The notes: generated by a model from the letters alone, not told the origin. DNA of 11,771 bases from Oscillospiraceae bacterium (GCA_029067025.1 JAIEFH010000063.1:1-11771); one strand, 5' to 3'. Positions 1-8,745 are shown, counted from the first letter of the stretch. Program-made: numbers and translations.

Positions 1-3581
<3,581 letters not shown>

Positions 3582-3613
3582 ATTGCTGATCACGCTCCAC
3601 TTCGTAGATAGTT

Positions 3614-3640
3614 CCGGGCGGGCATTTCTGACACGCCCGG
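3614..3640 (-). promoter_or_regulatory. Hairpin in the rpoB 5' leader
   Basis: Inverted repeat CCGGGCG (3614-3620) and CGCCCGG (3634-3640) around a 13-base loop. In the rpoB direction it lies between the predicted transcription start near 3746 and the ATG, ending about 33 bases before the start codon. No U-run follows on either strand, so a simple intrinsic terminator is unlikely. It may be a leader RNA structure or protein site. The structure is seen; the function is unknown. Confidence 0.45.
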
Positions 3641-3669
3641 GGCTGTTGACACGTTTTCGAAATTTCCTC

Positions 3670-3698
3670 TTGCGTTCCTTGTGCAAATCTGCTATACT
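3670..3698 (+). promoter_or_regulatory. SigA-type promoter reading toward the DUF1294 gene
   Basis: The -35 is TTGCGT (3670-3675), the spacer is 17 bases, and the -10 is TATACT (3693-3698) preceded by an extended TGC. Transcription would start near 3705, leaving a leader of about 137 bases before the GTG at 3842. It faces the rpoB promoter, so the two leaders overlap. Confidence 0.6.
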
Positions 3699-3752
3699 CG
3701 CTGTAACAGGTGGGGAAGGCTTTCTATCATCACCTGTGTATAAAAGCAGTTT

Positions 3753-3781
3753 ATGATACCACATTCACCGCTCCGCGTCAA
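3753..3781 (-). promoter_or_regulatory. SigA-type promoter for rpoB
   Basis: On the minus strand the -35 is TTGACG (complement of 3776-3781), the spacer is 17 bases, and the -10 is TATCAT (complement of 3753-3758) with an extended TGG before it. The predicted start near 3746 gives rpoB a leader of about 165 bases. This implies that rpoB has its own promoter and is not read from a ribosomal-protein operon. Confidence 0.65.
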
Positions 3782-3841
3782 GAGAAATTTTGGCTGCGGG
3801 CGATTTTTTGTTATTATTATCATGTAAAGGGAGAGAGAATC

Positions 3842-4120
3842 GTGAAGGAATCCGTCCGCCTGCTGCTCATCTGGCTGGGGGTGACCGGCGCCCTGGCCTT
3901 TGTCCTGTTCGGCTGGGACAAGCTGCTGGCCAAGCGCCACCGCCGCCGCGTTCCAGAGGCGGCGCTGCTGGGCTGCGCCCTCATGGGCGGCTCCGCCGGG
4001 GCGGCCCTGGGTATGGCCCTGTTCCATCACAAGACCCGCAAGCCTCCGTTCCCATGGTTCGTCCCCCTGTGCCTGCTGGCCCACGCCGCGCTGCTGGGCT
4101 GGGCGGCGATGTTCCCGTGA
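3842..4120 (+). CDS. DUF1294 family small membrane protein
   Basis: A 92-residue protein read from GTG at 3842, chosen because AAGGGAG (3827-3833) sits 8 bases upstream. The longer open frame from 3710 has no such site and adds a non-family N-terminus. A hydrophobic segment (about residues 5-22) leads into FGWDKLLAKRHRRRVPE, then a glycine/alanine-rich stretch with GGSAGAALGMALFHHKTRK, then a second hydrophobic segment at the C-terminus. The FGxDK...RxPE...GGxxGAxxGM...HKTxKPxF pattern is the DUF1294 signature, and the length is typical. Two or three membrane segments place it in the cytoplasmic membrane. Function is unknown. It is divergent from rpoB and 25 bases before the DUF3781 gene, with no terminator seen between them, so read-through is possible. 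Confidence 0.85.
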   Translation: MKESVRLLLIWLGVTGALAFVLFGWDKLLAKRHRRRVPEAALLGCALMGGSAGAALGMALFHHKTRKPPFPWFVPLCLLAHAALLGWAAMFP

Positions 4121-4145
4121 ATTGAAGAAGCGCGGTGATATTAAA

Positions 4146-4388
4146 ATGAATTGTTTAATCGAAAATATTGGCAAACTTCATACAACCGAGATGGGTGTAG
4201 AACGGATAAAAAGGAATTTACAAATCGAAACAGATGATGTTGTTCAATGGTGCAAAATAAGAATTTTGGACAAAGACGCAAAAATTGAAAGAATCGGGAA
4301 AAATTGGTATGCAACTGTGGGTGATTGCAAAATAACCGTGAATGCACATAGTTATACAATCATCACTGCACATAAAACGAAAGAATAG
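4146..4388 (+). CDS. DUF3781 domain protein
   Basis: An 80-residue protein starting MNCLIENIGKLHTTEMGVER. The segments LHTTEMGVERIKRNL, DDVVQWCKIRILDKDAKIER, GKNWYATVGDCKITVNAHS and YTIITAHK match my memory of DUF3781, a small family of unknown function scattered in gut Firmicutes and usually about 80 residues long. ATG 4146 is the first suitable start; only a weak GGTGAT precedes it by about 6 bases. The gene is clearly AT-richer and uses A/T third bases (AAA, GAA, ATA) far more than its neighbours, pointing to recent acquisition. It lies between the DUF1294 gene and a broken methyltransferase. No catalytic residues can be assigned. Confidence 0.78.
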   Translation: MNCLIENIGKLHTTEMGVERIKRNLQIETDDVVQWCKIRILDKDAKIERIGKNWYATVGDCKITVNAHSYTIITAHKTKE

Positions 4389-4465
4389 TCTGCACAATTT
4401 TATTATACATCAGAAGCATAAAAGCGAATTGGGAGTATTTATTTGAATCGGAGGAGGGAAACAGG

Positions 4466-4887
4466 ATGGCGAAGCAGAATATATATGATAATGAGGCTTT
4501 TTTTGCGAATTTCAAAAGCATAAGGGGCAGCGAAGTCAATTTCAACGATCTTATCGAGACCCCGATTTTGCTTGGGATGCTCCCGGACCTGCGCGGCAAA
4601 CATATATTGGACATTGGCTGCGGCATGGGACAGCACGCGAAGCAATATTCCCACATGGGGGCGGCGTCTGTATTGGGCATCGACATCTCCGAGAAAATGC
4701 TGGAGTACGCCAGGGTACATTCCCGCGCCGACAACATTATTCCATGATAAAAGCCGGATTTGTGATAGAAGAATGCCGGGAATCACAGATTTCAGATGAA
4801 TTGAGGGAACGGTATCCTGATATGTTCGGGGGAACGATCCACCGGCCGGACTTTATATTTTTTAAATGTAGGAAAGCGCCGGGATAA
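4466..4887 (+). pseudogene. Internally deleted class I SAM-dependent methyltransferase
   Basis: The N-terminal part (4466-4747, 93 residues) starts at an ATG with a strong GGAGGAGGG site at 4450-4458. It carries SAM-binding motif I, HILDIGCGMGQHA (about 46-58), and motif II, SVLGIDISEKML (about 68-79), as in the UbiE/BioC-like Methyltransf_11 group. It then stops abruptly after ADNIIP. Another frame immediately after (4744-4887) encodes a typical C-terminal end of such proteins: KAGFVIEECRESQ, then HRPDFIFFKCRK. The central portion, about 100-130 residues in a normal enzyme of about 240, is absent, and the two ends are joined out of frame. The simplest reading is an internal deletion that inactivated the gene. 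The original substrate is unknown. Base composition is lower in GC than the surrounding genes. Confidence 0.85.
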
Positions 4888-4921
4888 TATCGGGCCGAAA
4901 ACCGCCGCTTTTGGGGATTAT

Positions 4922-4977
4922 AGAACCTGCCAGCTCTGCCGCTTTCCGGCGAGTTGAGCAGGTTCTTCGTATTCCAG
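4922..4977 (+). terminator. Probable terminator after the methyltransferase remnant
   Basis: A long hairpin with outer stem GAACCTGC (4923-4930) / GCAGGTTC (4958-4965), a middle stem CAGCTC/GAGTTG with one wobble pair and a bulged A, and an inner GCCG/CGGC. The tail is only moderately T-rich (TTCTTCGTATT). It is well placed to shield the next promoter at 4999 from upstream transcription. Confidence 0.55.
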
Positions 4978-5027
4978 AAAATTTTTTCAAATATCCTGTT
5001 GACAACGGGCGGTTCCGGGGTTACAAT
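4975..5027 (+). promoter_or_regulatory. Strong SigA promoter with UP-like element
   Basis: The -35 is consensus TTGACA (4999-5004), the spacer is 17 bases, and the -10 is TACAAT (5022-5027). An A/T-rich stretch with AAAATTTTTT just upstream of the -35 resembles an UP element. The start would be near 5034, giving a leader of about 47 bases to the ATG at 5081. It is the closest match to consensus in the window and drives the 5081-6319 unit. Confidence 0.82.
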
Positions 5028-5062
5028 AGCAATAGTTACAAACCAGTTACAAACAGTTACAA
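5020..5062 (+). repeat. Four GTTACAA direct repeats over the promoter -10 and start site
   Basis: GTTACAA occurs at 5020-5026, 5035-5041, 5046-5052 and 5056-5062. The last three extend to AGTTACAA with 11- and 10-base periods, close to one DNA turn. The first overlaps the -10 hexamer and the others cover the start site and early leader, where a bound protein would block transcription. The repeats are seen; an operator role is inferred. Confidence 0.6.
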
Positions 5063-5080
5063 TTTCTCGAGGAGGCACCC

Positions 5081-5371
5081 ATGGCTGAAAAATCCGGCGT
5101 TTTGACCTACAAGGGGCACCCGCTCCGCCGCAAAGACAACCTGATCTACTACGGCTCCATGGCCGACAAATACATCGTCGTGATCCAGGTGATGAGCACC
5201 GAGAAGGACGGCAGCCTGGAGCTGGCAAACAAGGCCCATCTCGAGCTCCAGTTCACCGATCCGGACCTGAAGAGCCGGGATCGTGTGGTGAAAAAGAGCG
5301 ATCTGCCCGATCTGTTCTCCGCCGTTGACATGGGCTCCATCTGGCTGATGCGGGCGCTGGCCGGTAAGTAA
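5081..5371 (+). CDS. Conserved hypothetical protein, 96 residues
   Basis: A soluble-looking protein without signal peptide or membrane segment, starting MAEKSGVLTYKGHPLRRKDN. The start is fixed by an AGGAGG site about 6 bases upstream. It is mixed alpha/beta in character: basic N-terminus, a central hydrophobic strand (KYIVVIQVMST), a charged middle (FTDPDLKSRDRVVKKSD) and a C-terminal helix (GSIWLMRALAGK). I recall similar small unnamed proteins in Clostridia but cannot assign a domain or function. It is first in an apparent two-gene operon, with 36 bases to the NlpC/P60 gene and no terminator between, under the strong 4999 promoter. A role linked to the envelope is only a guess from that context. 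Confidence 0.85.
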   Translation: MAEKSGVLTYKGHPLRRKDNLIYYGSMADKYIVVIQVMSTEKDGSLELANKAHLELQFTDPDLKSRDRVVKKSDLPDLFSAVDMGSIWLMRALAGK

Positions 5372-5407
5372 GAAACCCTTTACGAAAGAAAATGGAGGTA
5401 GCTTCCA

Positions 5408-6319
5408 ATGAATTTCAAGTTTAAGGCGTTCAGGACGCTGGCCGCCGCCGGCCTTGCCCTGACGATGTGTACCGGCATGGCGTTCGCCTCTATCGGGACT
5501 GCCACCGTCACCGCCGACAGCCTGCATTTGCGCAGCGAAGCCACGACCAGCTCCACCAGCATCACCCAGGCCCCCAAGGGCGCCGAGGTCACCGTGGAGG
5601 AGGAGGCCGAAAACGGCTGGTACAAGGTGACTTACGGAAGCAAGACCGGCTATATGTCCGGCGACTGGCTCACGGTTACCTTGGACGACGGCACGGTCAT
5701 CCCCGCCAACCAGGGCACCGAGCCGGAGCAGCAGCGGGGCCTCGTTACCGCCGACGTGCTTAACGTTCGCTCCGGTCCCGCTACTACATATGATAAAGTA
5801 ACCACCCTGAAGGCTGGCACCGTGGTGGACATCGTGGCCGATCCCGGCAACGGTTGGTATCAGATCGAATCCGGCTACGTGTCCGCCGACTACATAGTTC
5901 TGGTGGGCGCCGATTACGAGGGTTCCAGCGAGCTGGGCGCCGCGGCGGCCGCTATGGCCAAGAGCCTGCTGGGCAAGCGGTATGTGTCCGGCGCGGCCGG
6001 CCCCAATTCCTTCGACTGCTCCGGCCTGATTTACTACATCTACCGGCAGTTGGGCTACCCCATCTCCCGGGGCTCCTCCAGCCAGTACTATAACAACGGC
6101 TACTTCGTGTCCACCAGCGCCATGCAGCCCGGCGACCTGATCTTCTTCTTCGACCGCCGCTTTGACAGCTCCGGCGGCACCCTGCCCACCACCCATGTGG
6201 GGATGTACGTAGGCAACGGCCAGTTCATCCACGCTTCCACCACCTCTTACCGGGTGCAGTATGACAGCATTTCCGGCTACTATGCCCCCTATATCGTGGG
6301 AGCCAAGCGCATCGGCTGA
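5408..6319 (+). CDS. Secreted SH3b-SH3b-NlpC/P60 peptidoglycan hydrolase
   Basis: A 303-residue exported cysteine peptidase expected to cut peptide stems of peptidoglycan, often a D-Glu to diamino-acid bond in this family. The signal peptide is about residues 1-27, with likely cleavage after AFA. Two bacterial SH3 domains follow: about 30-90 (TADSLHLRSEATTSS, GWYKVTYGSKTGYMSGDWL) and about 108-168 (TADVLNVRSGPATTYDKV, GWYQIESGYVSADYI), which usually bind wall peptide. The NlpC/P60 domain (about 178-303) has catalytic C204 in FDCSG, H263 in HVGMYVG and H275 in FIHAS, so it appears active. Start ATG 5408 has GGAGGT about 9 bases upstream. It is second in a unit with the 96-residue hypothetical and ends at a clear terminator. 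The exact bond cleaved cannot be read from the sequence. Confidence 0.95.
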   Translation: MNFKFKAFRTLAAAGLALTMCTGMAFASIGTATVTADSLHLRSEATTSSTSITQAPKGAEVTVEEEAENGWYKVTYGSKTGYMSGDWLTVTLDDGTVIPANQGTEPEQQRGLVTADVLNVRSGPATTYDKVTTLKAGTVVDIVADPGNGWYQIESGYVSADYIVLVGADYEGSSELGAAAAAMAKSLLGKRYVSGAAGPNSFDCSGLIYYIYRQLGYPISRGSSSQYYNNGYFVSTSAMQPGDLIFFFDRRFDSSGGTLPTTHVGMYVGNGQFIHASTTSYRVQYDSISGYYAPYIVGAKRIG

Positions 6320-6335
6320 TGATTTGAATCCTTCC

Positions 6336-6375
6336 GAGCCGTCCGGCCTGTCCGCCGGGCGGCTCTGCTTTATTT
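6336..6375 (+). terminator. Rho-independent terminator after the NlpC/P60 gene
   Basis: Stem GAGCCG-T-CCGG paired with CCGG-G-CGGCTC (6336-6365), one T:G wobble, 8-base loop, then a T-rich tail (TGCTTTATTT). It closes the 5081-6319 unit. Confidence 0.8.
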
Positions 6376-6414
6376 GGGCCGCGAGAGGAAACTTGTTAAA
6401 TTTTCGATTTCCTC

Positions 6415-6443
6415 TTTACAATTTGACCCGTCTACGTTAAAAT
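6415..6443 (+). promoter_or_regulatory. SigA promoter for ireB
   Basis: The -35 is TTTACA (6415-6420), the spacer is 17 bases, and the -10 is TAAAAT (6438-6443). The predicted start near 6450 leaves about 24 leader bases before the TTG start. A TTGACC at 6423-6428 lacks a -10 at the right distance. Confidence 0.7.
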
Positions 6444-6473
6444 AACGGTATCGACTAGAAGGGGGTGCGCCCA

Positions 6474-6728
6474 TTGAGCGACATGGACTACACGCGTAAG
6501 TTTAGCGTCAACCTGAATAGGGACGAGGAGATCAAAGTCATCCTGTCCACCGTTTACAGTTCCCTCCGGGAGAAGGGCTATAACCCCATCAATCAGATTG
6601 TGGGCTATATCCTCAGCGAGGATCCGACCTATATCACCAACCACAACAACGCCCGTACGCTCATCCGTCAGTTGGATCGGGATGAGCTGCTGCAGGTGCT
6701 GCTGAAGAGCTATCTCAAAGAGAAGTGA
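6474..6728 (+). CDS. ireB: IreB family regulatory phosphoprotein (UPF0297)
   Basis: An 84-residue cytoplasmic protein. The core EKGYNPINQIVGYILSEDP, then YITNHNNARTLIRQLDRDE and a closing LKSYLKEK, is near-diagnostic for IreB/YrzL, and the length matches (about 85-90). In Enterococcus faecalis, IreB is phosphorylated by the PASTA kinase IreK and negatively affects intrinsic cephalosporin resistance; the same role here is inference. I prefer TTG 6474 because AGAAGGGGG (6457-6465) lies 8 bases upstream. GTG 6465 falls inside that site, and ATG 6483 (81 residues) is 17 bases from it. In many Firmicutes this gene sits with ruvX/yqgF and a DUF1292 gene near alaS; here it stands alone between its own promoter and terminator. 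Confidence 0.93.
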   Translation: MSDMDYTRKFSVNLNRDEEIKVILSTVYSSLREKGYNPINQIVGYILSEDPTYITNHNNARTLIRQLDRDELLQVLLKSYLKEK

Positions 6729-6733
6729 GACAG

Positions 6734-6762
6734 AGCCGCCGGCCACGGGCCGGCGGCTTTTT
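6734..6762 (+). terminator. Strong rho-independent terminator after ireB
   Basis: Perfect 10-bp stem GCCGCCGGCC (6735-6744) / GGCCGGCGGC (6748-6757) with a 3-base loop and a five-T tail. It starts 5 bases after the ireB stop codon and ends 28 bases before the next gene. Confidence 0.95.
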
Positions 6763-6790
6763 AAGATTTGCTTAAGGAGCTGTATTCAAG

Positions 6791-8440
6791 ATGAAAAGAG
6801 CCGTTTCCCTGCTGTTGTCCGCGGCACTGCTGCTGGGACTGCTGTCCGCGTGCCGGAAATCCGCACCGTCCGTTTCACCCTCCCAGGAGCGGACAGCCCT
6901 CGAACTGGCTGAGCTGGCCTATCAGTATGCCGGGGGAGATGACACGCGGAGCGTGGAATACCTGACCCCAGAGGACGGGGAGGACATCCTGGCCGCCTAT
7001 GTGGAGAACGCCTATGGGCTGGAGGGGCCGTGGGAGGACGCGGCGGTGATCCGCGCCACCGGGGCCTCCGCCTTTGAGATCGCCGTGCTGCGCATGGAGA
7101 GCAGTGAGGACGCTGCGCAGGCCGCCGCGGCGCTGAAGAGCTATACCTTTACCCGGGAGGGGGACTTCGCGGGCTACGCCCCCGCTGAGGCGGATATGGC
7201 GGCCAACGGCAGCATTTTACAGGAGGGGCCGTTCGTGGCGCTGTTCATCTGCCCGGACCCGGATGGGGCGCGGGCGGCGGTGGAAGCGGCCCTCAACGGG
7301 CAGTCTGTCCCCGGGCCGGGGCCTGGGAACTCTGCGGAGCCAAGCACCGATGTGAAGAAACTGCGGGACTTCCTGGTGTCTGACCGGGGGATGGACGGGG
7401 CGGAGCTGGAGCGGCTGGACGACAGCGACCCGGACGCCTTGAACGCCTATATGGAGGACGTGTACGGCCTGACGCCGGATCAGTGGGAGGAGTGCGCCAT
7501 TGCCCGGGGGACGGGGGATTCCGCGTTTGAAGTGGCGGTGGTGCGCGTCTTGGAGAGCTTGCGCGTCTTGGAGGACTGGAATAGGATCTCGGCTGTGGAG
7601 GGGGCGTTCAACGATTATCTGAACGCCAAGGAGGCGCGGTTCGACAGCGCTTCCGAGCAGGCTCAAATGCTGCACCGAGCGATTACGATTACCGCAGAGG
7701 AGTATGTGGTTCTGCTGGCCTGCGAGGACGCGGCGTGGGCGGCGGAGGCGTTCTCCGTCGAGGCGGGCACCATGGGGTATGGGTACTCCAGCAGATACCG
7801 CTTTCCGAACGCGGACCCCCAATACCCGGATCGCTGCAAGTTTACCCCGCCCAATGAGGACGATATGTCCCTCTATGACACCTCGGCCATCCGCTCCGCC
7901 TGGGAAAAGGGCGACCCGGCGGGGCTGTCCGAATACGACAGGGAGATTTACGACCAGGCCAAACAGGTACTGGATGAGGTGCTCCAGGACGGCATGAGCG
8001 ACTATGAGAAAGAAGTGGCTGTATACAGCTGGATTGTGCAGAATGTGAACTACGACTGGACCCATCAGGACGTGATGAAAAAGACTCCCCGGGAGTCCTT
8101 TACCCCGTACGGGGGCCTGGTGAACCACACGGCGGTGTGCCTGGGCTATGCCGCCACCTTCCAACTGCTGATGGATCTGGCCGGAGTGGAGTGCGTTACC
8201 GTGGTGGGCGCGGCCCACATGAGCTCGTCGGATCACGGGTGGAACATGGTGCGGCTCAAGGGCAATTGGTACTGCGTGGACGTGACCTGGGACGCCAATA
8301 TGCGGGAGATGACCGGGTACGGGCGGCAGGAGAACTGGGGCTATTTCAACGTCACCAGTGACTGGATGGCCGATACCGACCACCAGTGGGATTACGCCAA
8401 TATCCCTGAGGCGGTTACGGAGGGCAATGGCCGGGACTGA
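6791..8440 (+). CDS. Lipoprotein with two DUF4358 repeats and a transglutaminase-like domain
   Basis: A 549-residue protein with an N-terminal hydrophobic signal and lipobox LLSAC, so C21 should be lipid-anchored on the outer membrane face. Two repeats resemble DUF4358: about 65-168 (DILAAYVENAYGLEG, SAFEIAVLRM) and about 215-322 (DALNAYMEDVYGLTP, SAFEVAVVRV), separated by a Pro/Gly linker (VPGPGPGNSAEPS). The C-terminal transglutaminase/cysteine-peptidase fold (about 415-503) keeps the triad: C450 in HTAVCLGYA, H482 in DHGWNMVRL and D497 in VDVTWD. Such enzymes may hydrolyse or cross-link peptides; the substrate is unknown. AAGGAG lies about 12 bases before the ATG. No separate promoter is evident after the ireB terminator, so its transcription is unclear. 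A 6-residue duplication lies in repeat two. Confidence 0.88.
   Translation: MKRAVSLLLSAALLLGLLSACRKSAPSVSPSQERTALELAELAYQYAGGDDTRSVEYLTPEDGEDILAAYVENAYGLEGPWEDAAVIRATGASAFEIAVLRMESSEDAAQAAAALKSYTFTREGDFAGYAPAEADMAANGSILQEGPFVALFICPDPDGARAAVEAALNGQSVPGPGPGNSAEPSTDVKKLRDFLVSDRGMDGAELERLDDSDPDALNAYMEDVYGLTPDQWEECAIARGTGDSAFEVAVVRVLESLRVLEDWNRISAVEGAFNDYLNAKEARFDSASEQAQMLHRAITITAEEYVVLLACEDAAWAAEAFSVEAGTMGYGYSSRYRFPNADPQYPDRCKFTPPNEDDMSLYDTSAIRSAWEKGDPAGLSEYDREIYDQAKQVLDEVLQDGMSDYEKEVAVYSWIVQNVNYDWTHQDVMKKTPRESFTPYGGLVNHTAVCLGYAATFQLLMDLAGVECVTVVGAAHMSSSDHGWNMVRLKGNWYCVDVTWDANMREMTGYGRQENWGYFNVTSDWMADTDHQWDYANIPEAVTEGNGRD
7542..7573 (+). repeat. 14-bp direct repeat, period 18, within the lipoprotein gene
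   Basis: TGCGCGTCTTGGAG occurs at 7542-7555 and 7560-7573. The 18-base period keeps the frame and gives RVLESL followed by RVLEDW. The first DUF4358 copy has no equivalent extra six residues, which suggests a small in-frame slippage duplication. Confidence 0.75.
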
Positions 8441-8457
8441 CGCGCAGGAAATGAAAC

Positions 8458-8485
8458 CAGGCGCTCCGCTTTTGCGGAGCGCCTG
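8458..8485. terminator. Perfect 12-bp hairpin after the lipoprotein gene
   Basis: CAGGCGCTCCGC (8458-8469), a TTTT loop, then GCGGAGCGCCTG (8474-8485), starting 18 bases after the stop codon. The plus-strand tail is AAAATTA and the minus-strand tail only mildly T-rich, so the U-tract is missing or weak. It is probably the 3' end structure of the lipoprotein mRNA, but intrinsic termination is uncertain. Confidence 0.6.
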
Positions 8486-8516
8486 AAAATTATCGGAGCA
8501 AAGTGGAGATTCCCTC

Positions 8517-8544
8517 TTTACAAATTTGTTTTTTCTGGTATAAT
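8517..8544 (+). promoter_or_regulatory. SigA promoter for tRNA-Ala
   Basis: The -35 is TTTACA (8517-8522), the spacer is 16 bases, and the -10 is consensus TATAAT (8539-8544) with an extended TGG. The start would be near 8551, 13 bases before the mature tRNA 5' end, as is usual for a stable-RNA promoter. Confidence 0.85.
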
Positions 8545-8563
8545 GAATCCGTTGTGAATTTAT

Positions 8564-8639
8564 GGGCCCGTAGCTCAGTTGGGAGAGCGCTGCGTTCGCA
8601 ACGCAGAGGTCGAGGGTTCGAATCCCTTCGGGTCCACCA
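8564..8639 (+). tRNA. tRNA-Ala, anticodon CGC
   Basis: A 76-base cloverleaf with encoded CCA. Acceptor GGGCCCG pairs with CGGGTCC and includes the G3:U70 wobble (8566/8633), the alanine identity element. D-arm is GCTC/GAGC; anticodon stem CTGCG/CGCAG encloses loop TTCGCAA, giving anticodon CGC (8597-8599) for GCG codons. The T-arm is GAGGG/CCCTT with loop TTCGAAT; the discriminator is A. The gene is solitary, with its own promoter and terminator. GCG codons are frequent in the neighbouring genes, so a dedicated CGC isoacceptor fits the GC-rich codon use. Confidence 0.96.
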
Positions 8640-8643
8640 ACAG

Positions 8644-8685
8644 AGTCGGCAAATTTCGATCAGAAATTTGCCGACTTCCCTTTTT
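8644..8685 (+). terminator. Rho-independent terminator of tRNA-Ala
   Basis: Perfect 14-bp stem AGTCGGCAAATTTC (8644-8657) / GAAATTTGCCGACT (8663-8676), 5-base loop, then TCCCTTTTT. It begins 5 bases after the tRNA. Confidence 0.93.
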
Positions 8686-8707
8686 ACAGATTCGTCAACA
8701 CAGAGTA

Positions 8708-8745
8708 CGCCGCCCTAAACGATAGAAAGCTTGCGGCGGTTTTTT
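8708..8745 (+). terminator. Second terminator-like hairpin ahead of ktrB
   Basis: CGCCGC (8708-8713) pairs with GCGGCG (8733-8738) over a 19-base loop, followed by G and six T residues. It is either a back-up terminator for the tRNA unit or an attenuator in the ktrB leader, 40 bases before the ktrB start. The loop is long, so stability is moderate. Confidence 0.5.

Noticed and set aside
3790..3817. A second plus-strand promoter TTGGCT-16-TATTAT just before the DUF1294 gene
   Set aside because: The start would fall almost at the ribosome site, leaving no leader; the upstream 3670-3698 promoter is a better match.
3710..3841. N-terminal extension of the DUF1294 protein to an earlier start at 3710
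   Set aside because: It lacks a ribosome site, overlaps the rpoB promoter, and adds residues not found in the family; GTG 3842 has AAGGGAG at the right distance.
5057..6232. A 391-codon minus-strand frame opposite the hypothetical and NlpC/P60 genes
   Set aside because: It is antisense to two well-supported genes with ribosome sites; the composition is typical of a GC-driven shadow and it has no ribosome site of its own.
7217..8383. A 388-codon minus-strand frame opposite the transglutaminase lipoprotein
   Set aside because: Shadow frame: His/Val/Pro/Arg-rich, no recognisable domain, no start signal.
8641..8706. CAGAGT at 8641 and 8701 as a repeat or attachment site next to the tRNA
   Set aside because: Only six bases match and there is no integrase or tRNA 3'-end duplication nearby; most likely chance.
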